From contig JAGWTW010000014.1 of the NCBI GenBank assembly GCA_028868735.1, positions 1-48,425 of the forward strand: a stretch of 48,425 nucleotides of DNA. The letters run 5' to 3'. This stretch comes from Hyphomicrobiales bacterium (GTDB lineage: Bacteria; Pseudomonadota; Alphaproteobacteria; Rhizobiales; Beijerinckiaceae). The translations under genes were made by a program, and so were the position numbers. Shown here piece by piece: positions 8,026 to 16,161 of the stretch. The notes under the pieces were generated by a model. That model searched no databases. It saw only the letters and a program-made list of their open reading frames with translations, and was not told the DNA's origin. Position 1 is the first letter of the stretch, and every line of letters starts with the position of its first letter.

Positions 8026-8888
8026 GCGATTTCCTCAGGCGCCGTCCGGCGCATGAGCGCTCGTTCGCAGAAATCCGTATCGGAGCACACGAACATGCGC
8101 GCGCCTTTGTCGTCCGTCACGACCTCGTCCAGAAAGACGCCTGTCGACCCGCATAGAGCGCATGGTCGGTCCGGCGCGCCGCGCTCGAACGGATGATCCT
8201 CGAAGTCGAGCGACACAACCGACGTATAGGGCGGGATTGCATAGATGCGCTTTTCACGACCGGCGCCGAACAATTGCAACGCAGGCGACATGTCCATTTT
8301 CGGATTGTCGAATTTCGGCGTCGGCGACGGGTCCATGAGATACCGGCCATTGACGCGAACCGGATAGGCATAAGTCGTCGCGATATGTCCATGCCGCGCA
8401 ATGTCCTCGTAGAGCTTCACATGCATCAGTCCATATTCCTGGAGCGCATGCATCGTGCGCGTCTCGGTTTCCCGTGGCTCCAGAAATCGCAAAGGCTCTG
8501 GAATAGGCACCTGGAAGACGATCGTCTGCCCTTCTTTGACGGCGTCCTCGGGAATGCGATGGCGGGTTTGGATGATCGTCGCCTTGCTGGTGTGGGTCGT
8601 CGTCGCCACCCCAGCCGTCTTCTGGAAGAAGCGGCGGATCGACACCGCATTTGTCGTATCGTCCGAACCCTGATCGATGACCTTCAGGATATCGTCGGGT
8701 CCGAGGATCGCGGCAGTCACCTGCACGCCGCCCGTGCCCCAGCCATAAGGCATCGGCATCTCGCGCGACGCGAACGGAACCTGATAGCCCGGTATTGCGA
8801 TCGCCTTCAGGATCGCACGCCGGATCATCCTCTTCGTCTGCTCGTCGAGATAGGCGAAATTGTAGCCTGTCGCGATTGGCGCGCTCAT
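8022..8888 (-). CDS. phnJ: Carbon-phosphorus lyase PhnJ (radical SAM)
   Basis: A 288-aa catalytic subunit that cleaves the C-P bond of ribosyl alkylphosphonate with an Fe-S/SAM radical. The C-terminal cysteine set C-X2-C-X21-C-X5-C (residues 243, 246, 268, 274) matches the iron-sulfur ligands plus the active-site thiyl cysteine known from E. coli PhnJ. The sequence GYNFAYLDEQTKRMIRRA is the classic PhnJ N-terminus. It is intact and overlaps phnI and phnK by 4 bp each. An active enzyme is expected to release methane or another alkane from alkylphosphonates. Confidence 0.97.
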   Translation of the reverse strand: MSAPIATGYNFAYLDEQTKRMIRRAILKAIAIPGYQVPFASREMPMPYGWGTGGVQVTAAILGPDDILKVIDQGSDDTTNAVSIRRFFQKTAGVATTTHTSKATIIQTRHRIPEDAVKEGQTIVFQVPIPEPLRFLEPRETETRTMHALQEYGLMHVKLYEDIARHGHIATTYAYPVRVNGRYLMDPSPTPKFDNPKMDMSPALQLFGAGREKRIYAIPPYTSVVSLDFEDHPFERGAPDRPCALCGSTGVFLDEVVTDDKGARMFVCSDTDFCERALMRRTAPEEIA

Positions 8889-9985
8889 TCCGCCGCCTCT
8901 CGCGCAAGCGTGGTCTGCGCGGCGTCAAACTCGGCTCGCAGCAAGCGCACCAGCGACAACTCGCTCTGGAAATCGACGTAATGGGGAAGTTTCAGGTGTT
9001 CGACGAATCCTGTCGCCTGAACATTGTCGGCGTGCGAAAGCACGAATTCCTGATCCTGTGCAGGCGCGACGCATTCTTCGCCCAATTCCTGCGCCCGTAG
9101 CGCACGATCAACCAGCGCCATTGCGATGGCCTTTCGCTCGCTCTGCCCGAATGCAAGGCCATAACCGGTCGTGAACTGTGGCGGCGCAGTTCCGGAGCCC
9201 TTGAACTGGTTCACCATCTCGCATTCGGTGAGGCGAATGCGGCCGAGCGGCACCGCAAAGCCGACCTCCTCGGCGAAGAATTCTATATCGACTTCGCCGA
9301 ATCGGATTTCGCCGACGAATGGGTGCGAACGCCCGTAGCCGCGCTGCGTGGAATAGCCGAGCGAGAGGAGATAGCCTTCGTCAGCGCGCGCGAGCGTCTG
9401 GAGCCTTGCGTCGCGCCGAGCGGGAAAAGTCGGCGCTTCCCGTGTGATATCGGCCGGCGGTCCGTCGATTGAGTCGGAGGGTCGCTCGATCAGCCCTTCA
9501 TCGGCCAGGAGCTCGGCGACGCGCGGCGTCGCTGCTCTCTCCTTGTATGCGTGATCTGGCGACGCATCGTCCGAGCCAGGTTCGTCGGTGTCGAAATCAA
9601 TGAGACGGTGGGTGTAGTCGAACGTCGGGCCGAGCACCTGTCCGCCCGGAAGATCCTTGAACGTCGCGGAGATACGACGCGCCAGCTTCATCTCCCTCGT
9701 TTCGACGGGGTCGGAATAGCCAAAGCGCGCAAGGGTCGTCCGGTAGGCCCTGACCAGAAAAATCGCTTCGATGAGGTCGCCGCGCGCCTGCTTGATAGCG
9801 GTCGCTGCAAGTTCGCGGTCATAGAGAGAGCCCTCGACCATCACCCGATCGACCGCGAGTGTAAGTTGTTCGACGATCTGCGCCGATTCGACCGGCGGAA
9901 GAGAGCGATCGCCGCGGCGTGCGCGCGCCAGAAGCCGATGGGCTGCGTCTATGGCGCGCTCGCCGCCCTTGACCGCAACATACAT
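8885..9985 (-). CDS. phnI: C-P lyase core subunit PhnI
   Basis: A 366-aa protein starting MYVAVKGGERAI, the standard PhnI N-terminus. PhnI displaces adenine from ATP with alkylphosphonate (with PhnG, H and L) and forms the PhnGHIJ core. The start at 9985 is preferred over an upstream in-frame one because the extra 38 residues lie within phnH and look like an arginine-rich shadow. The phnH stop is 2 bp upstream. All conserved blocks (TFDYTHRLIDF, GYSTQRGYGRSHPFVGEIR, YVDFQSELSLVR) are present. Confidence 0.95.
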   Translation of the reverse strand: MYVAVKGGERAIDAAHRLLARARRGDRSLPPVESAQIVEQLTLAVDRVMVEGSLYDRELAATAIKQARGDLIEAIFLVRAYRTTLARFGYSDPVETREMKLARRISATFKDLPGGQVLGPTFDYTHRLIDFDTDEPGSDDASPDHAYKERAATPRVAELLADEGLIERPSDSIDGPPADITREAPTFPARRDARLQTLARADEGYLLSLGYSTQRGYGRSHPFVGEIRFGEVDIEFFAEEVGFAVPLGRIRLTECEMVNQFKGSGTAPPQFTTGYGLAFGQSERKAIAMALVDRALRAQELGEECVAPAQDQEFVLSHADNVQATGFVEHLKLPHYVDFQSELSLVRLLRAEFDAAQTTLAREAAE

Positions 9986-9987
9986 CG

Positions 9988-10572
9988 TCAGACCTCGATC
10001 ATTGCGGAGCGCGGAATTGCCGCGATGCTGTCGCCGCAGACGAAAATGAAATCGACCCCGCGCGGGAAAAGGGGCTGCAAGGCCGTGCGCTCGTCCCACA
10101 ATCCCGACCGAGCGCGACCGATCTCCAGTTGCGCTGCTCCCTGGATGCCCGGTCCAATCACGGTTACGCCGCTGGCGTTCGAAAGAACCTCGACGACCAT
10201 GACAACGGTGGTCGAACGATCGGGATAGGCGTCCGACCCGAGCGCGACGCTTTCGAGAGTCGGAACGGCCATTGGATCCGATACAAAGGCAAAGGCGGCA
10301 AGCGCGGGATTCCGAACAAGGGGCGCACCCGTATGGAAACGTAGCCAGTCCGCGACATTCGCGCGGTCCAGCGCGCTATCGAGCCAAACTGGCGTTTCGA
10401 AGTCGCAGAGCGCATGCGCGAGATCGCCCATGCAGTCGGGAAGAGGACAATTTGCGTCGCGATCGCCAACGCGTTCTATCCGGGCGGGGTGCGCCATAGC
10501 CGTCATGACGGCGCGAAAGACGGATTGGTTCCGTCGCGCCCCATCGTCGATAGCAGGGGCGAGCGCCATCAA
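9988..10572 (-). CDS. phnH: C-P lyase core subunit PhnH
   Basis: A 194-aa subunit of normal PhnH length. It carries the block FRAVMTAMAHPARI near the N-terminus and GPGIQGAAQLEIG and FPRGVDFIFVCGDSIAAIPRS near the C-terminus, all typical of PhnH. It dimerises and binds PhnG/I in the core complex. Its start overlaps the phnG stop by 4 bp. Confidence 0.94.
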   Translation of the reverse strand: MMALAPAIDDGARRNQSVFRAVMTAMAHPARIERVGDRDANCPLPDCMGDLAHALCDFETPVWLDSALDRANVADWLRFHTGAPLVRNPALAAFAFVSDPMAVPTLESVALGSDAYPDRSTTVVMVVEVLSNASGVTVIGPGIQGAAQLEIGRARSGLWDERTALQPLFPRGVDFIFVCGDSIAAIPRSAMIEV

Positions 10573-11051
10573 TCCTCTCCACGCACGAGCGTAAAGAAAT
10601 CGACGCGCGTCGCCGCTGTCTCGGCCGCGGCGACGGCGTCCTTGCGCCTAAGCATCTGCGCAAGAGGCGCTATGATTTCAGACTCGACCGTTGCGCGCCA
10701 CTTCGGACACTGCCAAAGCGCATCGACGAGAGCCGCACGGTTCGCTTTCTCTTCGTCGCGTCCAAAGACGTAGGAAAAGCCGGTCTCCCCGGTCGGCAGG
10801 CGCACGACCGCGCGCGTCACCGTGGCTTCTCCGAGATTGAAGGGCGCACCGATCCCGGCGATCCGGCCACGCAGCATGACCAGTCCGATTTGCACAGGAC
10901 GGACGTTGCGCCCGCGCGGGAGGGCTTCGATCGCGCCAATTTGCTTGTCGATATCGACGCGCTCAGATCGCGCGAGAACCGCCATGACGCGCCGACGTCC
11001 CGCCGTCTCCGTTTCGCTCTCGATGCGCATGTCTTTTGCTAGAACCAACAT
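10569..11051 (-). CDS. phnG: C-P lyase core subunit PhnG
   Basis: A 160-aa product containing the PhnG hallmarks RRRVMAVLARSE, GLVMLRGRI, FNLGEATVTRAVVRL and GFSYVFGRD. It is the first of the catalytic genes after the transporter genes. Two starts are possible: the ATG at 11051 and one seven codons later at 11030; neither has a convincing ribosome-binding site. A PHO-box-like repeat at 11052-11068 directly abuts the upstream start, so the downstream start or internal promoter use deserves thought. Confidence 0.92.
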   Translation of the reverse strand: MLVLAKDMRIESETETAGRRRVMAVLARSERVDIDKQIGAIEALPRGRNVRPVQIGLVMLRGRIAGIGAPFNLGEATVTRAVVRLPTGETGFSYVFGRDEEKANRAALVDALWQCPKWRATVESEIIAPLAQMLRRKDAVAAAETAATRVDFFTLVRGED

Positions 11052-11068
11052 GTGACATCGCCGTGACG
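11052..11068 (-). promoter_or_regulatory. Possible PHO-box-like direct repeat before phnG
   Basis: On the minus strand CGTCAC-GGCGA-TGTCAC gives two (C/T)GTCAC half-sites 11 bp apart, as in PhoB operators. It fills the 19-bp phnE2-phnG gap and touches the phnG start codon, which is unusually close for a promoter element. This is weaker than the site at 4162 because the A/T-rich centre is missing. Confidence 0.25.
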
Positions 11069-11070
11069 CG

Positions 11071-11913
11071 TCACCCGGAAATCGTCATGCCCGCGCGTAG
11101 GCGCGACGAGACGAAGTCAATCGCCGCAACGGCGCCCAAGATGAGGAGAACAATGAAAGACACCTGCCGCCATTCGAGCGTCCGTATCTGTTCTGCGAGG
11201 TGCAGTCCGATACCGCCTGCGCCGACGATGCCGATGATGGTCGCCGAGCGGGTGTTCGACTCGATGAAATACAGGATCTGGCCGGCGACGATCGGCAGCA
11301 CCTGCGGCACGACCCCGAACCTGATTTCGGAAATGCGCCCCCCGCCCGCAGCCCGCACGCCGTCGATCTGACGTTCGTCAATAGTCTCGATCGCCTCGGA
11401 AAAGAGTTTGCCGAGGGCGCCGAAATCCGACGTTGCAATGGCGAGAACGCCAGCGAACGGCCCGAGCCCGACCACGTTGATCCAGATGAGCGCCCAGACC
11501 AGCATGTCGATGCCTCGAATGGCGTCGAACAGGCGACGCGTCGAAAATCGCGCGATCCAGATCGGCAGAACGTTCCGGGCGGCGCAAAACCCGGCGACGA
11601 ATGCGAATGCCGAAGCCAGCAAAGTTCCGAGGAATGCAATGGCGAGCGTCTCGCCCATCGCATACAGATAAACTGTCAGATGTTGTCCCGGGCTCGGCGG
11701 AACCATGAGCTCAAGAAACCAAGCAAGCTGACGGAACCCGGATCCGAGACGACCAAAATCGAAATCAAGTCTAAGCACCCCGAAACAGAAGGCGCCGAAA
11801 CCAACAGCGACTCCAGCGGTTAACGCGACGCGTCTTCGGAACGACGGTCGGAAAGCGTAGGGGTAGGAGGCAACGAGACGCTCGCAATCGGCGATGGACA
11901 GGCCCGCCTTCAT
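11071..11913 (-). CDS. phnE: Phosphonate ABC transporter permease PhnE (second copy)
   Basis: A 280-aa inner-membrane permease with about six hydrophobic segments and the PhnE signature around GALGKLFSEAIETIDERQIDGVRAAGG (EAA-like loop) and GIVGAGGIGLHLAEQI near the C-terminus. It pairs with the other permease gene immediately upstream (4-bp overlap) and would form a heterodimeric channel fed by PhnD and powered by PhnC. Split phnE1/phnE2 pairs are usual in rhizobia. The start MKAGLSIADCERL fits, since the family often has a cytosolic N-terminal lead. Confidence 0.92.
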   Translation of the reverse strand: MKAGLSIADCERLVASYPYAFRPSFRRRVALTAGVAVGFGAFCFGVLRLDFDFGRLGSGFRQLAWFLELMVPPSPGQHLTVYLYAMGETLAIAFLGTLLASAFAFVAGFCAARNVLPIWIARFSTRRLFDAIRGIDMLVWALIWINVVGLGPFAGVLAIATSDFGALGKLFSEAIETIDERQIDGVRAAGGGRISEIRFGVVPQVLPIVAGQILYFIESNTRSATIIGIVGAGGIGLHLAEQIRTLEWRQVSFIVLLILGAVAAIDFVSSRLRAGMTISG

Positions 11914-12788
11914 TGCGGCGTCTCGCTCAACGTCCGTCGCAGCCGTTCGGTCGTAACGTCGAGCAGAACTACGGTCGCGATTATCATGAGCAGGATCGCG
12001 CTCACATCCGAATAGTAGAACTTTCGGATCGCCTCGATCAGGTCCTGTCCTACGCCGCCAGCCCCGACGAAACCCAGAACGGTAGCGCCGCGCACGTTGA
12101 TCTCGAACCGCAAGAGCGCGTAGCTCGCGAAACCTGGCAGCACCTGCGGCAGCACGGCGAACCGCACGATCGCGGCAAAGCCGGCCCCGGTCGCCTCGAG
12201 CCCCGCGACCGGCGCCATCTCGATATTCTCGACAACCTCAAAGAATTGCTTGCCGAGCGATCCGAGCGAATGAATGGCGATCGCGAGCACTCCGGGGACG
12301 GGGCCAAGGCCGAAGGCGACGACGAACACGAGCGCAAAGACGAGATCGGGAACGGTGCGACAGAATTCCAGGGAACGACGGACCAGGAACCGGCTCCAAC
12401 CGGAGCGCGCAAGGTTTTCAGCGGCGAAAAAGCTCAGCAGGAAAGCGCCTACGGCGCCGAGGCAGGTTCCGACATAGGCCATGAGCACCGTGTCGCCGAG
12501 CAGCCGTAGCCACCGCCTCCAACCCCACAGCCACTCAGCAGGCCCGGTCCAGACCCGGGCGCCGGAGTCGAGCCGCAGCAATCTGTCGAAATAGCTCGTG
12601 AAGCGGCCGACGTGTTCGAAGAGCCGGGAGGGTTCGATGCCAGCCGACCAAGCCGCGACTGCGATGCAGATCGCGGCGACGGCCACAGCAGCGGCGCCAC
12701 GCAGCCGACGGGTTCGCACCGCAGCTCCATATACGCGGAGCAGCGGCGCAACCTGGCGATCCGGGAGGACCGCGACGAGCTTTACCAT
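11910..12788 (-). CDS. phnE: Phosphonate ABC transporter permease PhnE (first copy)
   Basis: A 292-aa permease paralogous to its downstream neighbour. The shared blocks are GSLGKQFFEVVENIEMAPVAGLEATG (EAA loop) and GFVGAGGVGQDLIEAIRKF. The hydrophobic segment near residues 32-46 and the TVLMAYVGTCLGAVGAFLLSF segment mark membrane spans. It follows phnD by 18 bp and overlaps the second phnE by 4 bp, so the transporter genes are translated together. Substrates should be alkylphosphonates, as in other phnCDEE sets. Confidence 0.92.
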   Translation of the reverse strand: MVKLVAVLPDRQVAPLLRVYGAAVRTRRLRGAAAVAVAAICIAVAAWSAGIEPSRLFEHVGRFTSYFDRLLRLDSGARVWTGPAEWLWGWRRWLRLLGDTVLMAYVGTCLGAVGAFLLSFFAAENLARSGWSRFLVRRSLEFCRTVPDLVFALVFVVAFGLGPVPGVLAIAIHSLGSLGKQFFEVVENIEMAPVAGLEATGAGFAAIVRFAVLPQVLPGFASYALLRFEINVRGATVLGFVGAGGVGQDLIEAIRKFYYSDVSAILLMIIATVVLLDVTTERLRRTLSETPQ

Positions 12789-12806
12789 GCCTGGTCAACG
12801 CGAGAT

Positions 12807-13739
12807 TTATGAACGCTTCTTCCGTAGGGTATCAACGAACTTGATGAGCTCGACGATCTTGTCGTAGTCCCCGTTCGCAATCGGCTGCCAGGGCTGGTTC
12901 TTGCCGTCGGACAGCCGGTCGAACGCCGACTTGTCCTTGACTGGCGCATCGAAAAACGCCTGACGGACGCTCGCCTTCAGGTCGGCCGGCATGTCTGCGA
13001 GGTAGGCGTAGGGCGAATTGATGATCATGGGAGATTTCACGAGGATCCGGAAGTCCTCCTTTTTCATCGGCGACCCGTCGGCATTCTTCAACATGCCCTT
13101 GGACAGCATGCGCGTCAGGTTGGAATCGTTTTCGTTGTTCCACCAGTCGGCGCAGATATCGACCGTTCCCTGAGCGAGGGCGAGCACCGAGTTCTCGTGG
13201 CTGCCGGCGAACACGACTTTACCGAAATAGGATTCTGGATCGATATGCTGCTCGTTCATGACGAAACGCGGCATGTTGTTGCCGGAGGTCGAATTGGGAT
13301 CGACCAGGGCGAGGTTCTTGCCCTTGAGATCGGCGAGGCTCTTGTAGGGGGCGTCGGCTTTCACATACAAGACAGAATAATAACCCTTGCTGCCGTCGTG
13401 ATTGACATCGATCGCAAAAGCTTCCGCTTGGACTCCGGTGACGAGCGCGCGTGCGAAGGAAGCGGGACCATAATAACCGATATGGATATTGCCAGCGCGC
13501 TGTCCCTCGATCACCGCCGCGTAGTCGTTGGCGATTCTCAGCGTCACCTTCGTGCCGATCTCCTTGGTCAGGTAGTTCATGAACGGGGTAAAGCGGTCGA
13601 CGACGCCGCTGGCGTTCTCAGCGGGAATCACGGCGAAGACGAGTTCGGGATATTTCGACTTCCTGTCGACTGCGGCGCGTGCGGCGCCGAGCGCTGGCAT
13701 CGAAGCAAGGGCCACGACGATATTGCGACGATTCAGCAT
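12807..13739 (-). CDS. phnD: Phosphonate-binding periplasmic protein PhnD
   Basis: A 310-aa periplasmic binding protein. It has a short Sec or Tat-like leader (MLNRRNIVVALASMPALGAARA) and typical PhnD blocks: IPAENASGVVDRFTPF, HIGYYGPASFARAL and DPNSTSGNN, where the ligand phosphonate is bound by Ser/Thr/Asn side chains. A good Shine-Dalgarno (AAGGAG) lies 7 bases upstream of the ATG at 13739. It follows phnC by 30 bp and precedes the two permease genes. Confidence 0.94.
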   Translation of the reverse strand: MLNRRNIVVALASMPALGAARAAVDRKSKYPELVFAVIPAENASGVVDRFTPFMNYLTKEIGTKVTLRIANDYAAVIEGQRAGNIHIGYYGPASFARALVTGVQAEAFAIDVNHDGSKGYYSVLYVKADAPYKSLADLKGKNLALVDPNSTSGNNMPRFVMNEQHIDPESYFGKVVFAGSHENSVLALAQGTVDICADWWNNENDSNLTRMLSKGMLKNADGSPMKKEDFRILVKSPMIINSPYAYLADMPADLKASVRQAFFDAPVKDKSAFDRLSDGKNQPWQPIANGDYDKIVELIKFVDTLRKKRS

Positions 13740-13769
13740 GAGCTTCTCCTTTTGCTCGCGAAACTTTGT

Positions 13770-14567
13770 TCAGGCAGCGACCGGTTCGACCCCGGCAGCC
13801 GGCGTCGCAGCCGGCGTATCGAGTTGTTCGTTTGCCTCCATGCCATAAAGCTCTCTCGCCGCATCGTCGGTGAGAGCGGCCGGAGGCCCGTCGAAGACAA
13901 TTCGCCCCGCCGCCATCCCGATTACCCGATCGCAATAGGCGCGTGCGAGATCGAGCGAATGCAGATTGCAGATGACGGTCAGTCCGTGATGTCTGTTCAC
14001 GCGCAATAGCGTGTCCATGACTACCTTGGTGTTACGCGGGTCGAGCGAAGCGATCGGCTCGTCGGCAAGGATGAGCTCCGGTTCCTGCACGAACGCCCGC
14101 GCGATCGCCACGCGCTGCTGCTGGCCGCCAGAAAGCGACTGTGCCGGCTGAGCGGCGAGGTGCGCCATGTCGAACTGTTCGAGCGCCGCCATCGCGATCG
14201 CACGATCTTGCACGGACCACATGCGGAGGATGGCGCGAGGGCTCGAAACACGGTGAAGCCGGCCAATCAGGACATTGGTGAGAACGTCGAGCCGGCCGAC
14301 CAGATTGAATTGCTGGAAGATCATCGCGCAACGCGCCCGCCACGCGCGCAACTCTGCGCCGCGAAGTCTGGTGACGTCGGCGCCGGCAAATTCGATCCGT
14401 CCTGATGTCGGCTCGCGCAATCGATTGATCATGCGCAGCAAAGTCGACTTCCCCGCGCCGGAACGCCCGATTACGCCGATGAAGCGTCCGTTTTCGACCG
14501 AAAGACTGACATTGTCGACGGCCACCTTGTCGCCGAAGCGTTGCGTCACGTCTTCAAGGATCAGCAT
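13770..14567 (-). CDS. phnC: Phosphonate ABC transporter ATP-binding protein PhnC
   Basis: A 265-aa ATPase that energises phosphonate uptake through the two PhnE subunits. Walker A is GRSGAGKST (residues 34-42), the signature is LSGGQQQR and Walker B is [12 protein letters not shown]. The ATG at 14567 is chosen because the frame extends 32 codons further into arginine-rich, non-conserved sequence in the divergent promoter region. It is the first gene of the 13-gene minus-strand phn run, so its upstream region is the main promoter candidate. Confidence 0.93.
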   Translation of the reverse strand: MLILEDVTQRFGDKVAVDNVSLSVENGRFIGVIGRSGAGKSTLLRMINRLREPTSGRIEFAGADVTRLRGAELRAWRARCAMIFQQFNLVGRLDVLTNVLIGRLHRVSSPRAILRMWSVQDRAIAMAALEQFDMAHLAAQPAQSLSGGQQQRVAIARAFVQEPELILADEPIASLDPRNTKVVMDTLLRVNRHHGLTVICNLHSLDLARAYCDRVIGMAAGRIVFDGPPAALTDDAARELYGMEANEQLDTPAATPAAGVEPVAA

Positions 14568-14683
14568 CGTTTCAACCCTCGCGAAGCCTCGAAGGGCTAA
14601 CCGGCGTGCGCGAATATTTGATGACGCGCGTGTGCGATCGCGGTCGTCATGCCGACGTCGCAAACGATTGCGACGACAAAGTC
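14568..14683. promoter_or_regulatory. Divergent intergenic region between phnC and the hexapeptide transferase, with a 20-bp palindrome
   Basis: This 116-bp space should hold both divergent promoters. It contains a perfect inverted repeat, CGTCGCAA-acga-TTGCGACG (14656-14675), eight bases before the transferase ATG, and a weak 11-bp-spaced CGTCAT/CGTCGC repeat nearby. No clear -35/-10 pair or strong PHO box stands out. The palindrome could be an operator or a 5'-UTR hairpin. Confidence 0.4.
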
Positions 14684-15301
14684 ATGAACAAAACTCTCGG
14701 CATATCCCCGCTCATCGATCCCACGGCGTTCGTGAAAGACAGCCGGCTGGGTCGATTTACCGAGGTCGGCGCGCGAACGAAGGTCGTCGAGACGGAAATG
14801 GGCGACTATTCCTACGTTGTGAACGATGCAGACATCATCTATTCGAAGATCGGCAAGTTCTGCTCGATTGCGGCGCACACGCGCATCAATCCCGGCAACC
14901 ATCCGATGGAGCGCGCGACGCAGGCTCATTTCACTTATCGTTCCTCCGCATATTTCGAAGGCGAGAGCGATGATCTGGACTTCTTCGACTGGCGGCGTTC
15001 CACGCCCGTAATCATCGGGAACGATGTGTGGATCGGTCATGGCGCCATTGTCTTGCCGGGGCGCACTATCGGCGACGGCGCGGTCATCGCAGCCGGAACG
15101 ATCGTGACGAAGGACGTCGCGCCCTATTCCATTGTCGCCGGCAATCCCGCGCGAAAGCTTCGGGAGCGGTTCTCGTCCGATATCGCGGAGAGATTGACGC
15201 TCCTGCGCTGGTGGGATTGGGATCACGAACGACTTCGGGCGGCGCTTCCCGATTTCAGGCTGTCGAGCGTCGAAGCCTTTCTCGAGCGGCACGAGTTATG
15301 A
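14684..15301 (+). CDS. Phosphonate-cluster hexapeptide-repeat acyltransferase
   Basis: A 205-aa left-handed beta-helix (LbH) transferase of the xenobiotic-acetyltransferase type, the form that accompanies phn genes (TIGR03308-like). Imperfect hexapeptide repeats run through about residues 16-62 and 106-149. The conserved NPGNHPMERATQAHF and GNDVWIGHGAIVLPGRTIGDGAVIAAGTIVTKDVAPYSIV blocks are visible; H in NHP is the usual catalytic base. It probably acetylates an aminoalkylphosphonate or a related intermediate, taking the role PhnO has in E. coli, which is inference. The start at MNKTLGISPLIDP matches the family; upstream GTG/ATG starts would add non-conserved residues. Its stop overlaps the next start (ATGA). 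Confidence 0.85.
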   Translation: MNKTLGISPLIDPTAFVKDSRLGRFTEVGARTKVVETEMGDYSYVVNDADIIYSKIGKFCSIAAHTRINPGNHPMERATQAHFTYRSSAYFEGESDDLDFFDWRRSTPVIIGNDVWIGHGAIVLPGRTIGDGAVIAAGTIVTKDVAPYSIVAGNPARKLRERFSSDIAERLTLLRWWDWDHERLRAALPDFRLSSVEAFLERHEL

Positions 15302-16026
15302 ACGGCGTCCGTCACGCGATCTATTTCGCTCCCGCGCCGCACGATCCGCTGGCGGGGTTCGGGGCGGCCGCCCTCGGTTACGACGCAGAGGCCGGCAAGT
15401 CGCTGCCTCAACCGAAGCTCGACGGCGTCCACGCAGCGGACTGGCGGGACTGGACTGCCGAACCGCGTCGCTACGGATTCCATGCCACACTGAAGGCGCC
15501 CTTTCGGCTGCGCGAACCCGAGACCGAGGCGGCGCTTTTTTCGGCGCTGCAAGAGTTTGCAGCGCGCCGCGCGTCGATCGGGTTCGACCTGAAGCTTGCC
15601 TCCATCGGGCGTTTCATTGCGCTCGTTCCCACGCAACCAGACGACGCCTTGAGCGCGCTCGAACGTGATCTCGTGGGGACATTCGAGCGGTTCCGGGCGC
15701 CGCTGTCCGAAGCGGAGATCGCGAGGCGTCTCGCCGCGCCATTGACTCAACGCCAGCTCGCCTCGCTCGGTCGCTTCGGTTATCCCTATGTTCTCGACGA
15801 CTTCCGCTTCCATATGACGCTGAGTGGCCCCTTGGAGGGCGACCAACGCGCTACCGCGATGCAGGCCCTGCGCACACTTTTGATCCAGGCGACAGCGCGG
15901 CCGCGGGCGGAAATCGATAGCCTCGCGATATTCCGGCAGGATTCGCCGGGCTCGAATTTCCGCATTGTTTTTCGTGCGCCGCTGCGTTGTGCGCAGAAGA
16001 AAGAAGATGTCACGCAAGGTTCATGA
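15298..16026 (+). CDS. DUF1045 phosphonate-metabolism protein, 2H phosphoesterase-like
   Basis: A 242-aa DUF1045 protein, a family found almost only with phn genes. Two HxT motifs, HAT (residues 62-64, in YGFHATLKAPF) and HMT (172-174, in FRFHMTLSGPL), are spaced as in 2H phosphoesterases (LigT/CPDase fold), which open cyclic phosphates. No PhnP, the metallo-lactamase-fold enzyme that opens 5-phosphoribosyl 1,2-cyclic phosphate in E. coli, is seen in the window. This protein is therefore a candidate for that step. It overlaps the hexapeptide gene by 4 bp in a two-gene operon divergent from phnC. Confidence 0.85.
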   Translation: MNGVRHAIYFAPAPHDPLAGFGAAALGYDAEAGKSLPQPKLDGVHAADWRDWTAEPRRYGFHATLKAPFRLREPETEAALFSALQEFAARRASIGFDLKLASIGRFIALVPTQPDDALSALERDLVGTFERFRAPLSEAEIARRLAAPLTQRQLASLGRFGYPYVLDDFRFHMTLSGPLEGDQRATAMQALRTLLIQATARPRAEIDSLAIFRQDSPGSNFRIVFRAPLRCAQKKEDVTQGS

Positions 16027-16161
16027 AACCGTCCTAGCAAGCTCAATTGATATCTGCGTGGAGCAGCGACCACCGTCGTCGACGAAGCAGAAGAAGCTGC
16101 ACGTGCGCGCCTTGCCGCCGCGCACGACAGCGCAGCTTGATCCGGATTTGCGGAGCGGACC

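Noticed and set aside
14606..14683. Earlier start for the hexapeptide transferase
   Set aside because: The extra residues are not conserved-looking and would place the start inside the probable promoter/operator region.
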